NCBI RefSeq assembly: GCF_900103805.1
Contig: NZ_FNIB01000005.1
Span: forward strand, 62,001 to 126,000
Direction of reading: 5' to 3'
Source: Cryobacterium flavum
GTDB lineage: Bacteria > Actinomycetota > Actinomycetes > Actinomycetales > Microbacteriaceae
Length of the DNA stretch: 64,000 nt
Part shown: positions 17,705 through 26,710 of the stretch, piece by piece
Layout: each line of letters opens with the position of its first letter
How positions within the stretch are numbered: the first letter of the stretch is position 1
Translations under genes and position numbers: made by a program
Notes under the pieces: generated by a model
Databases searched by the model: none
The model's input: the letters and a program-made list of their open reading frames with translations, nothing else
Told to the model about the DNA's origin: nothing

Positions 17705-19138
17705 TCACGGCTTGACGCGCGAGCCGCGGGTTCGCTCCGCGGTGGGTGTCGGCACGACGGCCGGTACCGTGGTGTCGCCGTAACCATAGCCATACCCGTA
17801 GTGGCCGTACCCGTAGGCATCGGGGCCCTTGGTCGGCAGCATCGTGAGCACGAGTCCCGAGACGGGAGCGCCCACGTTGTCGAGCGCGGCGATAGCCCCC
17901 TTGAGCTGGTTCTTGTGGGTGCGACCGGCCGCCACGACGATCAGCGCCCCGCCCACGTTCTTGGCGAGAATCGCGGCATCCGTCACCGGAAGCAGCGGGG
18001 GTGAGTCGAAGATGACCACGTCGAAGGCCCGGTTGAACTCGGTGATGAGTTGGGTCATGCGGGTGGAGCCGAGCAGCTCGCTCGGGTTCGGCGGCACGTG
18101 GCCGGCCGGCAGTACGAAGAGCTGCGCTTTTCCCCAGGGCTGGATGACGTCGGCCAGGTCGGCCCGTCCGATCAGCACGTCGGTGAGCCCGACCGCGCCT
18201 TCCACGTCCATATAATCGGCAACCTTGGGGCGACGCAGGTCGGCGTCGACGAGCAGAACGCGCGAGCCGGCATCTGCTAGGGCGATTGCGAGGTTGGCGC
18301 CGGTCGTGCTCTTGCCCTCGCTCTCGATCGAGGAGGTGATGACGAAGGAGCGGTCGGTGCGGCCCACATCGAGATACTGCAGGTTGGTGCGCAGCGTGCG
18401 GAACGACTCGGCGCGGGGGCTGCGCGGGTCGACGTGCACGATCAGCGGCCGATCCTTGGCCTTCGGGTCGAACACGATACCGCCGAGAATGGGCAGGTCG
18501 GTAAGCTGTTCGACATCGCGGGTGTTGCGAATGCGGGTTTCGAGGGTTTCTCTCAGTACCGCGAAGCCCACGCCGAGGGCGAGGCCCACGAGGGCGCCGA
18601 GGGCGATGTTGAGCGGCACGTTCGGGCTGACCGGGGCGGTCGCGACGGTCGCTTCCTGTGCGCGCGCCAGCTTGACCGGCGAGGTCGCGTCGGTCGTGTC
18701 TGGTGTTTCGATTTCTTCGACCACGAGGGTGAGGCTGGCCAGAACAGCGTTGGCCGTGTCGGCGGCCCGCACCGGATCGGTGTCGGTAACGGTCACTTCG
18801 ATGATCGAGGTCTCCAACTGCGACGACGCGGTGACCTTCGTGGCGAGTTCCTCGGCCGTGACACCGAGGTCGAGCGCGGCCACAACGGGCAGCAGCACGA
18901 TGGGTGTGGTCACGAGGGCCGAATAGGTCTTCACGCGCGCCACCGAAAAGTTATTGCCCTGGGCCAGGTCGGCGGTCGAACCACTCGACTGAATCGAGAC
19001 GAACACTTTGGACGTGGCGCTGTACTGGGGCGTCTGCAAAATCGACAAAGCGGATGCCGCGCCGACGGCCACGAGAGTGCACAACACAATGAGCACCCAA
19101 CTCTTGCGCAGCATGCGAATGTAGTCGCGAAGTTCCAT
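17705..19138 (-). CDS. Wzc-like polysaccharide biosynthesis tyrosine autokinase (copy 2)
   Basis: This 477-residue BY-kinase is a close paralogue of the 13767-15203 gene. It has the same N-terminal Wzz-like part, Walker A SIESEGKSTTGANLA, VLLVDADLRRP and VVIFDSPPLLPVTD, and a Tyr/Gly tail (YGYGHYGYGYGYGD). It starts at ATG 19138 with GAGGGGAA upstream. Two near-identical autokinases one gene apart imply duplication. They could form mixed complexes or serve different polysaccharides. Confidence 0.93.
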   Translation of the reverse strand: MELRDYIRMLRKSWVLIVLCTLVAVGAASALSILQTPQYSATSKVFVSIQSSGSTADLAQGNNFSVARVKTYSALVTTPIVLLPVVAALDLGVTAEELATKVTASSQLETSIIEVTVTDTDPVRAADTANAVLASLTLVVEEIETPDTTDATSPVKLARAQEATVATAPVSPNVPLNIALGALVGLALGVGFAVLRETLETRIRNTRDVEQLTDLPILGGIVFDPKAKDRPLIVHVDPRSPRAESFRTLRTNLQYLDVGRTDRSFVITSSIESEGKSTTGANLAIALADAGSRVLLVDADLRRPKVADYMDVEGAVGLTDVLIGRADLADVIQPWGKAQLFVLPAGHVPPNPSELLGSTRMTQLITEFNRAFDVVIFDSPPLLPVTDAAILAKNVGGALIVVAAGRTHKNQLKGAIAALDNVGAPVSGLVLTMLPTKGPDAYGYGHYGYGYGYGDTTVPAVVPTPTAERTRGSRVKP

Positions 19139-19295
19139 TCGACGGCGTTCCCCTCAGGTGTTCTGTGGGAATTTCAGCTGGCACCAGCGCTTTGTGCACC
19201 GCACGATCGCACGGCTCCCCTCACCTTAGGATATCGAACTTTAGTCGCCAACTCTGACCGTGCACCCCTAACGGGTATTTGGGTAGCTTTACCGT

Positions 19296-20018
19296 ATGGG
19301 TATAACAACAGAAACAGCTGGGCCGTCGAGGGTTCGACCGCGCCACGTCGGGTCAGCACTCACGCCGGCCGCCATCGGCATCGTGCTGGCGATGGTGCTC
19401 ATCGTGGTTGTCGACAGCACGCAATTCGCCGATGCCCGGTGGGCACTGCCGCTTAGCTACCTGTGCGTGTGGATACCCCTGCTCGGAGCCATCGTGGTGG
19501 CCGGCTGGGCCCACGGTGCGAGCTTCTGGCGGTGGCTGCGATTCTCGGTTCGGGGGATCGACCTGATCTGGGGGCTCGGCGTTGGACTGCTGGCGCGCAC
19601 CGTCGCGAGCCTCATCGAAATTCTGGGCTATGGCAGCATCGGCTCGGCCGGAGTTCGCCTGGGCGACACTGTCTACGACGCCTGGTGGCTGTTCGGTGCA
19701 CTACTCGCGCCCGTACTGCTCGCCCCCGTCATCGAAGAGCTCTTCTTTCGTGGTCTCGTGCTGCGGGCCGTCTACGGCCGCGTGGCGGCACGATGGGCGG
19801 CGCCGATCGCGATTGCCGTGAGCGGCCTCACGTTCGCCCTTATGCACCTCGTTGCCCTCGACCTCAGCGACCTGGCCACCGTCGCGGTGGTGGGGAGCTC
19901 GACGCTGATCTTTGGCCTGGCTGCAGCCTCGCTGTCGCTGGCCACCGGGCGAATCGGCGGCGCGATGATCGCGCACGTGACGTTCAATGCTCTCGTAATT
20001 GTGCCGGCTCTGCTGTAG
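19296..20018 (+). CDS. CPBP family intramembrane metalloprotease (Rce1/Abi-like)
   Basis: This 240-residue membrane protein has about seven to eight helices. The CPBP motifs are complete: EELFFRGLVLR (EExxxR), FALMHLVAL (FxxxH) and MIAHVTFNALV (HxxxN), which form the intramembrane metal site. Bacterial members process or protect against peptides, or assist protein export. Nothing nearby identifies a substrate. It is transcribed divergently from autokinase copy 2. No strong ribosome site precedes the ATG, so the message may be leaderless. Confidence 0.88.
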   Translation: MGITTETAGPSRVRPRHVGSALTPAAIGIVLAMVLIVVVDSTQFADARWALPLSYLCVWIPLLGAIVVAGWAHGASFWRWLRFSVRGIDLIWGLGVGLLARTVASLIEILGYGSIGSAGVRLGDTVYDAWWLFGALLAPVLLAPVIEELFFRGLVLRAVYGRVAARWAAPIAIAVSGLTFALMHLVALDLSDLATVAVVGSSTLIFGLAAASLSLATGRIGGAMIAHVTFNALVIVPALL

Positions 20019-20217
20019 TTCGTGGGGTTCGGATGCGCTGCCCCCTGCTTTGGGGATAGGTTTAAGCTAACTTGGCGAGGGACTTTGCAAATGCCTTTAC
20101 TAGTATCAGCACGAACAGCACTTACCCGCGCTCTGAAAGAGTGATCAACACCCGAGGTTTTTCTGCGATACGGCCTGCCCGCCGGTCGGAGTGACCTGCG
20201 AACGATAAGGCCAGAAC

Positions 20218-20526
20218 ATGGGCAAGCTAACCTACGATTCGTACCTGACGGCCGACTTCGATGACCGCGTTCTGGCGCACATCCAGCTCGTCATCGGAGC
20301 CAAACTGCGCCGCGGTGAATCGTTCTACTTCTCGTGGCGCGACGACCCCCTCACCGGCGGCGGTCGCAGCACAGTGTGGATCCACCCGGGAATTGCCCTG
20401 GCCTACAAGTATTTCGGCAGCAAGATTCCCACACTTAACCGGGAGTGGGTCGAAGCACTGTCGCTCTCGGCGAACTCAGCCACCGGGCTGCAGGTCGTTG
20501 CCGAACCGCCGTCGAGCACTGCGTAG
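20218..20526 (+). CDS. DUF7882-like small protein typical of Microbacteriaceae
   Basis: This 102-residue protein starts MGKLTYDSYLTADFDDRVLA and contains SFYFSWRDDP and GRSTVWIHPGIAL. The pattern matches a small family widespread in Microbacteriaceae that is sometimes mis-annotated as ATP-dependent DNA ligase. It lacks any ligase KxDG site. The AAGG at about 10 bases upstream supports the ATG. Function unknown. It is a useful taxonomic marker. Confidence 0.82.
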   Translation: MGKLTYDSYLTADFDDRVLAHIQLVIGAKLRRGESFYFSWRDDPLTGGGRSTVWIHPGIALAYKYFGSKIPTLNREWVEALSLSANSATGLQVVAEPPSSTA

Positions 20527-20620
20527 CCGGTAACCACGGCCCTGCTGCCGTGGCCCTGGGCGCGCCCGGGTACGTCGCGCGCGCCGGCAGCGGCCCGCCC
20601 ACGTACCCTCGTGGGCGCAC

Positions 20621-20655
20621 AAAACGCCCCGACACCAGACGGCAGTCGAGGCGTT
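20621..20655 (-). terminator. Rho-independent terminator of LPSTG protein gene
   Basis: On the minus strand AACGCC-T-CGAC pairs with GTCG-G-GGCGTT and is followed directly by a TTTT run. It lies 36 bases beyond the stop of the 20691-21221 gene and also faces the convergent DUF7882-like gene. Confidence 0.75.
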
Positions 20656-20690
20656 CCGTGCGAGCAGCCAGGGCTGCCCGGAAAAGCTGG

Positions 20691-21221
20691 TTACGCGGTG
20701 GCCTGCTGACGGCGAACCGAGATGCGCACGACGACGAGGGCGACACCGAGCACGAGGATGCCAGCGGCACCCCAGATGACGAGAACCGGAGCATTGTAGC
20801 CGGTCGACGGGAGGCCCGTTCCGGATCCGGCGTCGGCTGCAACGATGTCGAGGGTTGCGGTGTAAGTAGCGGAGGCCGCGGAGGCGGTGACCGTGTAGTT
20901 GCCGACGGCCTCATCGGGAATCAGAACTTTGACCGAGGAAGAGCCGTCTAGCTCAGCACGCTTGGTGAGCGACTGGGTGACGGCAGCCTTCACGACGCTC
21001 AGCGTGGCGGCGTGCGACCCGGTGACTGTGTACTTGACGCTTTCGCTTTGCTCGAACGCGTTTGCGGCAAAGGCGATGACGGCAGTTTCGCCGGCGATGG
21101 GCGGAGCCGTAATGGTCACAACCGCAGGGTCCGACACGTAGTCGGCGGCGACAGCGGCTGGCGCGAACGCGAAGACGGCAATGACGGCGAGTGCGGCCGT
21201 GGCTAGGCTTTTCTTGAACAT
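20691..21221 (-). CDS. LPxTG-anchored secreted protein
   Basis: This 176-residue protein has a signal peptide (FKKSLATAALAVIAVFAF, AVAADY cleavage region), a beta-rich domain, and GLPSTGYNAP followed by a hydrophobic helix and RRQQ. It is a canonical sortase substrate and a paralogue of the LPSAG protein at 15311-15832. The two lie on the same sides of the two autokinase genes, so a two-gene unit was probably duplicated. The sortase itself is not in the window. Confidence 0.85.
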   Translation of the reverse strand: MFKKSLATAALAVIAVFAFAPAAVAADYVSDPAVVTITAPPIAGETAVIAFAANAFEQSESVKYTVTGSHAATLSVVKAAVTQSLTKRAELDGSSSVKVLIPDEAVGNYTVTASAASATYTATLDIVAADAGSGTGLPSTGYNAPVLVIWGAAGILVLGVALVVVRISVRRQQATA

Positions 21222-21412
21222 AGTGAGGTTCCCCCTGGGTGCTAGATGGTTGCGACGTCGGTTTCAACGCTTCCCGGCACATCGTCATGAAATACCTAGG
21301 CTGCTTCTACGCTAGCGGCCATCTGGTGCAATACATAGGTAGATTGGGGATCAATCTCAGCAAAACGCCGTCATCGCACCCGAAGTGGGGGTGATTAATG
21401 CAGAACGCGCGT

Positions 21413-23791
21413 TCATACCTCCCGCACCAGGCCGTTCCGGGAGATGACCAGCAGCCGGCTCATCGTGATGGCGTTCACGGTGGTCTCCACGATGATCGTC
21501 GCGAATTCCGGCCGGCCGGGCGGCAGTACCCGCACCGTCAGTCGCCCCTGCATCAGTCGGTCGAGCTCGCCGCCCACGATCGCGGCCGTCAGCGCAACGG
21601 ATGCCGGTGGCCGATCGCCGCTGTCGTCGAGCAGCACGACCTCGACCCCGCGGGCGCGTGCCGCCCAGGCTGCCCCGATGATGGGTTCGACGAACAGACA
21701 GCGCGCGCGAATGGCGTCGCGCAGGCTGGCCTCCACCAGCAGGAACTCGTCGCGCTGAAAATCCGTCACCGGGTCGATGCGGGTGAGACGTTCGAGCGAG
21801 GGTCGCGCCAACGCGTTCAGTCGGGCGACCTGCACCTGACGTTCGGAGGTGGTCGCGCCGGTGCGGGCCACAAAGGTTTCCCTCTGCAACCGATCGCGGT
21901 ACAACTCGTCGAGATTGCGTGAGTAGTGCCGCAGGGCCACGGCGAACAAGGTGCCCACCAGGAGGGTACCCGCGTGGCGGCTTGCCTGCAGGAGGCCGTC
22001 GCCGACGGTGAGCCCCGTGTGCACCGCCACAGCGATGGAGCTGAAAGCCATCATGGCGTATCCCGCCCAGGCCCAACCGGTGCGTCCGCGGGCGACCAAC
22101 ACGACGAGCAGCAGCGTGATGGCGCCCAGGTGCCAGTGGGCGAACGGTCCAACCGGCCCGCTCGGAATGTGGAAGAACATCAGGACGGCAGCGACCGTGC
22201 AGAGCAGGAGAACACCTACCGTGCGGATCATCGGCATCGGATCAGCGGCGTCACCGGTGACCAGAATCGCCGCGCTGGAGAGCGCGAGAAAAGCAAAGAT
22301 GCCCAGCGGCATGATGGTGATGCGATCGGAGTTGGCGGCGGCGAGCACCGAGTGCACGACGATGAAGAGCACGACGTCGAGCCGGGACAGGCGCACGGAA
22401 AGACCGAGCGACGCCGAGAACGACAGGGGACGCGGTGCCGCCCCTGGTATGCGGGCGAAAAGAGCCGTCGCCGCGGTCACGGCCGCCGGAGTGGCCGCTG
22501 GCGAGGCCCCGATCGGCGTTATCGTTCGAACCCAGAACAGATCGACAGTGACTCCGTGACCCGGCCGGCTCGTGATGACGGCGCTTCCGCCCGGCACGCG
22601 TTCCATGCGACCGACGATGCTCTCCACGATTCCCAGCCGGTTGTCGGGCACGCGGGCGCTGTCGAAACCTACCCCGTCGTCGGTGACCGCCAGGTGAATC
22701 GCATTCCGGTCGGCGCTCAGCGTCACCCGACGGCGCACCTGATGCGGATGCCCAACTCCGGCGGCGGCGACCGAGTTGCGCAGTGCCTCGCCGGCGGCAC
22801 CGAGCAGCGCGAGTACGACCGGAGCGGGGATCGGCTTGAGATCGTTCTGCAGAATCGTGACGTGCACCGCGGCCGCGAGCTGCTGGCACTGGTGCCGCAA
22901 TTGATTGGCGAAGTCAGCCCCGCTGACGGGGGCCGTCCGGGCATCCGTGCCGAGAGCGTCGAGCTGGTCCAGCGTGAAACGCGCTTGGCGGGCGACCACG
23001 GTGGGCGAGGCCCGGTTCAGGCCCGCCATCAGCAGGGTGGAGAGCACGCTGTCGTGCACGAGGGCATTGATGGTCTGCCGCTCCGCGCGCCGGGCAAGCC
23101 GGGCGGCCTGCTCGGATTCGGCGGCCCGTCGCACGTATTCCTCCCCGTCGACTCGAGCGGCGCTGCGTCGGATGGTCAGCGTCAGCCCCACCAGAACGCT
23201 CGACAGAAGGAGCATATAGAGAGCGTCCTGCAACCCCACGAGCAGTGGGTCGGCTTCCGGCGAGGTCGCGCCGCGAATAAGTCCGCTCGCGATAGACGCC
23301 AGCACGGCATAGATTCGCGCTGTCCAGGGCCGCACGCTGATGGCGATGGTAACCGTGGGAATGCCCGACAGCATGAGCACCCACGGCACATCGGTGCCGG
23401 CCGGGAGGGGTTCGAGCCGCATGACCAGCCACCAGCAGAGGATGAACGAAAAGGTGAAGCCTTCAGTGAGAGCGATGCGCCGTAATACCCGCAGCGGCAC
23501 CAGATGGGAGAGAAAACCGAGGGCGGCCGGCAACCCCACGATGAACAACCAGCCGACGGTCGACGCGACCGGGAACGGGTTGTAGACCTGGCGCAGGAAC
23601 ACGTCGAGGGACAGCACGCCGAAGATCAGCGCGGTGGCGCCGACGCCGAGGTAGAGCATGCGGGTGAGACGTTCGGTGGCGGATACGTCGTCGAGCTCGG
23701 TGGCGCAGGCGCTGGCGGCCGTGTCGGCGTCGGGACGCGCTCTCGGCGGGCGAGGCGGAGCATCCGCTTCGTGCGAATTTCGCTGGGGCAT
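21413..23791 (-). CDS. Large membrane sensor histidine kinase with two membrane blocks
   Basis: This 792-residue kinase has an unusual order. A first membrane block of about six helices is followed by a coiled segment with the phospho-acceptor NALVHDSVLSTLL, and an HATPase domain with N-box GEALRNSV and G1 box TDDGVGFD. A second membrane block of about six helices (about residues 440-600) and a C-terminal domain of about 180 residues resembling a degenerate kinase half complete the protein. Its ATG overlaps the LuxR regulator stop by one base (TAATG), so that regulator is the partner. The neighbouring genes at 25295-28062 are a split version of the same architecture. Confidence 0.83.
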   Translation of the reverse strand: MPQRNSHEADAPPRPPRARPDADTAASACATELDDVSATERLTRMLYLGVGATALIFGVLSLDVFLRQVYNPFPVASTVGWLFIVGLPAALGFLSHLVPLRVLRRIALTEGFTFSFILCWWLVMRLEPLPAGTDVPWVLMLSGIPTVTIAISVRPWTARIYAVLASIASGLIRGATSPEADPLLVGLQDALYMLLLSSVLVGLTLTIRRSAARVDGEEYVRRAAESEQAARLARRAERQTINALVHDSVLSTLLMAGLNRASPTVVARQARFTLDQLDALGTDARTAPVSGADFANQLRHQCQQLAAAVHVTILQNDLKPIPAPVVLALLGAAGEALRNSVAAAGVGHPHQVRRRVTLSADRNAIHLAVTDDGVGFDSARVPDNRLGIVESIVGRMERVPGGSAVITSRPGHGVTVDLFWVRTITPIGASPAATPAAVTAATALFARIPGAAPRPLSFSASLGLSVRLSRLDVVLFIVVHSVLAAANSDRITIMPLGIFAFLALSSAAILVTGDAADPMPMIRTVGVLLLCTVAAVLMFFHIPSGPVGPFAHWHLGAITLLLVVLVARGRTGWAWAGYAMMAFSSIAVAVHTGLTVGDGLLQASRHAGTLLVGTLFAVALRHYSRNLDELYRDRLQRETFVARTGATTSERQVQVARLNALARPSLERLTRIDPVTDFQRDEFLLVEASLRDAIRARCLFVEPIIGAAWAARARGVEVVLLDDSGDRPPASVALTAAIVGGELDRLMQGRLTVRVLPPGRPEFATIIVETTVNAITMSRLLVISRNGLVREV

Positions 23792-24444
23792 TAGGAGCGG
23801 CCGGGAACGGGCAGGATGCCGTCTTCCAGAGCGCGCTTGTATAGGTCGATCTTGGTGTTGGCCGGGCGTCCGACGCGCTCGTACTTGGAGCGAACGCGGC
23901 GGATGTAGTCGATGACGGTGGCCTCGGAGAGTGCGGTGCGGGACGCGACGAGGGGCGCTTTCGCGCCGGCCGCGTAGAGCGCGAGTACCTCGCGCTCGCG
24001 CGGGCTGAGGCCCGCGTCAGCGAGGTCGGGGTCGCCGTCGAGGGCGGCGGCCCAGTCGGTGGAGGCGATGGTTTCACCGCGCGCGGCCCGGGTGATGGCG
24101 TCGAGCAGCACGGCGGCCGGCTCGGATTTGCGCACGACGCCGAGCACCCCGGCGCGGGCTGCGGCCCGCATGAGCTGTGCGTCGTCTCCCCCGGTGAAGG
24201 CGAGTACGGCCGCACCCCGGGCGCGAAGCCGGTCGACATTGCTCATGACCGTTGAGCCGTCGGAGAGACGCAGGTCGAGGATGACCAGGTCGATGCGGGT
24301 GCCGTGCGGCGTGGTTTCAAGCAGTTCGGTCACCGTGGCGACGGTGCCAGCAACGTGGATCTCGGGGATAGTGGAAAACAACTCGGCGAATCCGCGCGCG
24401 ACGATCTCGTGATCGTCGATGAGGGCCACTCGATAGCGGTACAT
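23791..24444 (-). CDS. NarL/LuxR-family response regulator
   Basis: This 217-residue regulator has a receiver domain (DDHE acidic pocket near residues 9-12, phospho-acceptor in LVILDLRLSDG) and a LuxR-type DNA-binding domain (GLSPREREVLALYAAGAKA). I chose ATG 24444 (MYRYRVALIDDHE); a longer in-frame start at 24483 is possible. It precedes and overlaps the membrane kinase gene by one base. This is a NarL-type pair with the regulator first. Confidence 0.9.
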   Translation of the reverse strand: MYRYRVALIDDHEIVARGFAELFSTIPEIHVAGTVATVTELLETTPHGTRIDLVILDLRLSDGSTVMSNVDRLRARGAAVLAFTGGDDAQLMRAAARAGVLGVVRKSEPAAVLLDAITRAARGETIASTDWAAALDGDPDLADAGLSPREREVLALYAAGAKAPLVASRTALSEATVIDYIRRVRSKYERVGRPANTKIDLYKRALEDGILPVPGRS

Positions 24445-24665
24445 GGATTTTACCCTAATGTCTCCTTTCACATCCGACCGCACCCCATTGTGGGCTTTGG
24501 GCGCTGTGCCCTGTTTGGGGGCCCACAGAACTGGCGGCTGGACCGGTCTGCTTCGAATTTCTAAGCTGGAAGCGGGGAACTGGGGGGACAGGGGGTGCTC
24601 GCGACGACGACGAGCGTCCCGACCGCGTCAGGCGGGCTGTGCGCTCGGCGCTTTATTCGGGCGGA

Positions 24666-25295
24666 TTATTCGGGCGCTGGCCGGCTGCGATTGTTGAGCA
24701 CTCCGTGGCTCTCGTCGAGATAGCAGCTGCCGCAGAGCGACTCGTAGGTGACCTCTTCGCCGTCGATGGCCACCTGGTCGCCGTCGAACACAAACGCGCC
24801 GTCGATCTTGCGCCCGTTGAACACCGCTTTGCGCCCGCAGCGGCAGATGGTTTTGAGCTCTTCGAGGCTGTGGGCAACCTCGAGCAGGCGGCGGCTTCCG
24901 GGAAAAGCGACGGTTTGAAAGTCCGTGCGAATACCGTAGGCCAACACGGGCACGTTCTCGAGAATCGCGATGCGCAGCAGGTCGTCGACCTGGGTTTCGG
25001 TGAGAAACTGGGCCTCGTCGAGCAGTAGGGCGCTTACGTCACGGCCGGACTGTTTTAAGACCTCGCCGCGGTGCTGCTGGAACGCGGCGTAGGCATCCGT
25101 TTCGGGAGTGAGCAGAAAGTCGACGGCGCGGGTGACGCCCAGCCGGGAGAGGATGCCGCGGTCACCCTTGGTATCGACGCTCGGCTTGGCGAGCAGCACG
25201 TGGTGGCCGCGCTCCTCATAGTTATAGGCCGCCTGCAGCATGGACGTGCTTTTACCGCTGTTCATGGCGCCGTATCGAAAGTACAGTTTCGCCAT
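24666..25295 (-). CDS. tdk: Thymidine kinase
   Basis: This 209-residue type II thymidine kinase phosphorylates thymidine in nucleotide salvage. Walker A is GAMNSGKST (residues 9-17), Walker B is ALLLDEAQFL, and the C-terminal zinc site uses CRCG and CGSC. Its ATG overlaps the stop of the upstream membrane gene by one base (TAATG), so it is the last gene of a three-gene operon with two sensor-like genes, an unusual pairing. Confidence 0.95.
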   Translation of the reverse strand: MAKLYFRYGAMNSGKSTSMLQAAYNYEERGHHVLLAKPSVDTKGDRGILSRLGVTRAVDFLLTPETDAYAAFQQHRGEVLKQSGRDVSALLLDEAQFLTETQVDDLLRIAILENVPVLAYGIRTDFQTVAFPGSRRLLEVAHSLEELKTICRCGRKAVFNGRKIDGAFVFDGDQVAIDGEEVTYESLCGSCYLDESHGVLNNRSRPAPE

Positions 25296-26710
25296 TATTT
25301 GATGCCTTTGGTCGTGGTGCGCTCAGCGTCAAATTCTAGCGTGAGCAGCGGATGCCGGCTGGTCACCCGCACCCGGGTGAACACGGCGCGCAGCACACTG
25401 AGGTACGGGCGCAGGGCTCGGCGGCGGTGAAACGGCGGCAGGGAGATGCCGGCCTGGATCGTGATGGTGTCGATGGCGCTCAACCCCGTTGTGCGCGGCC
25501 TGGGGGCGGTGGCGGCGTGCACCTGGGCCTGCGCGCGGGCCTGGGCCTTGGCCTGGGTCGCGGCCTGCTCTTCGGCGGCGGTGACGATGGCAATGGTCGT
25601 GGTGTCGGCGGCCGGTGTCGGCCGGGCTCCGCGGTGGCCGAAGGCCTGGGTGATCTGGTCGGTGTCGGCGGGGGCTTCGCCGGATCCGTCGATCTGTACG
25701 ACCAGGCTGGTGGGGTCGAAGCCCTTGAGTCGGCAGAGGGCCACGATCAGGGCACCGACGGCGGCGCGCTGATCGGAGTCGAAGCCGGTCGCGCGGCGCT
25801 CGGGGTCGGCGATCACGCACAGCGGGTTGAGGCCGCGCTCGGTGAGTTTGAGGCGTTCGCGGTCGATGAGGTCGTCGAGCCAGGTGTGGTCGACCTCGGC
25901 CACGAGCACCCGCCGCACCTGGAAGGCGAGGGAGCGCGCCCGTTTGATGTCGGCTGCTGTCAGGGTTTCTCGCTCGAGTACGTCGGCCAGAAAGGGGAGC
26001 ACATCGGCGCCGAGGTTTTTCAGACGCTGATCGACGACCTCGGTGGCGAGGAGACCCCGGCTCTCTTCGGTGCGCGCGCGGATGGCGCGGCGGGCATCCG
26101 TTTGCCAGCGGTGAATGGAGTTGACGACCTGGCGCGAATACGCCGCCGAGGCGAGCGCGGGGGCGAGCACCTGGGTCATGGCGATGATGGCGAAAAGGAA
26201 AGGCGGGGTCTGGATGCCGAGAAACGGAGACTGGGCCAGGGCCGTGACGCCGACGACGACGGCGGAGGAGACGCCGAGCGTGAGGATTTCTTTCCACGGA
26301 CGGAATGGGGCAAGGGCGAGGAGCAGCAGGCCGAGTCCGATCGGGGCGAAGTCGTCCTGGATCATGCCGTTGAACTGCCAGGTGCTCGCCGCGGCGAGCA
26401 GGTGCGCCGCGAGGCCGAGGGCCACGATCACGACGGCGCGGGTGCGGGTGAACGGCGCCAGATCGGGGCGGGCGGCCCACACCAGCACGGCGGCCGCGAT
26501 CATGAGCACGGCAACGGAGGCCGCGGCGAGCTCAGTGATCTGGATCTCGTGCATGCGCGATATCGTCGCGACGATGGCGTAGGTCACGACGATGAGGGCG
26601 ACGACCGGGGCGAGGGGCCACGCGGCGAGGCCGCCGATGGGGTCGAGGCGCTGCTGCGAAGCGGATGCCGGCGCGCGCGGCCGGCGCGGGGTGGGGGTCG
26701 CGCGGGTCAT
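25295..26710 (-). CDS. Membrane protein resembling the second half of the large sensor kinase
   Basis: This 471-residue protein has a basic start (MTRATPTPRRPRAPAS), about six membrane helices (residues 30-210) and a soluble C-terminal half without recognisable kinase boxes. The segment after the membrane block (DIKRARSLAFQVRRVLVAEV) resembles the matching C-terminal part of the 792-residue kinase (VEASLRDAIRARCLFVEPI), so I read it as the detached second half of that design. An Ala/Gln-rich stretch (AATQAKAQARAQAQ) lies near residue 390. ATGA overlap with the gene before it and TAATG overlap with tdk show one operon. Confidence 0.65.
   Translation of the reverse strand: MTRATPTPRRPRAPASASQQRLDPIGGLAAWPLAPVVALIVVTYAIVATISRMHEIQITELAAASVAVLMIAAAVLVWAARPDLAPFTRTRAVVIVALGLAAHLLAAASTWQFNGMIQDDFAPIGLGLLLLALAPFRPWKEILTLGVSSAVVVGVTALAQSPFLGIQTPPFLFAIIAMTQVLAPALASAAYSRQVVNSIHRWQTDARRAIRARTEESRGLLATEVVDQRLKNLGADVLPFLADVLERETLTAADIKRARSLAFQVRRVLVAEVDHTWLDDLIDRERLKLTERGLNPLCVIADPERRATGFDSDQRAAVGALIVALCRLKGFDPTSLVVQIDGSGEAPADTDQITQAFGHRGARPTPAADTTTIAIVTAAEEQAATQAKAQARAQAQVHAATAPRPRTTGLSAIDTITIQAGISLPPFHRRRALRPYLSVLRAVFTRVRVTSRHPLLTLEFDAERTTTKGIK

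Noticed and set aside
21926..23485. Long plus-strand frame of 519 codons
   Set aside because: Antisense to the 792-residue kinase, with low-complexity Arg/Gly/His content and no motif.
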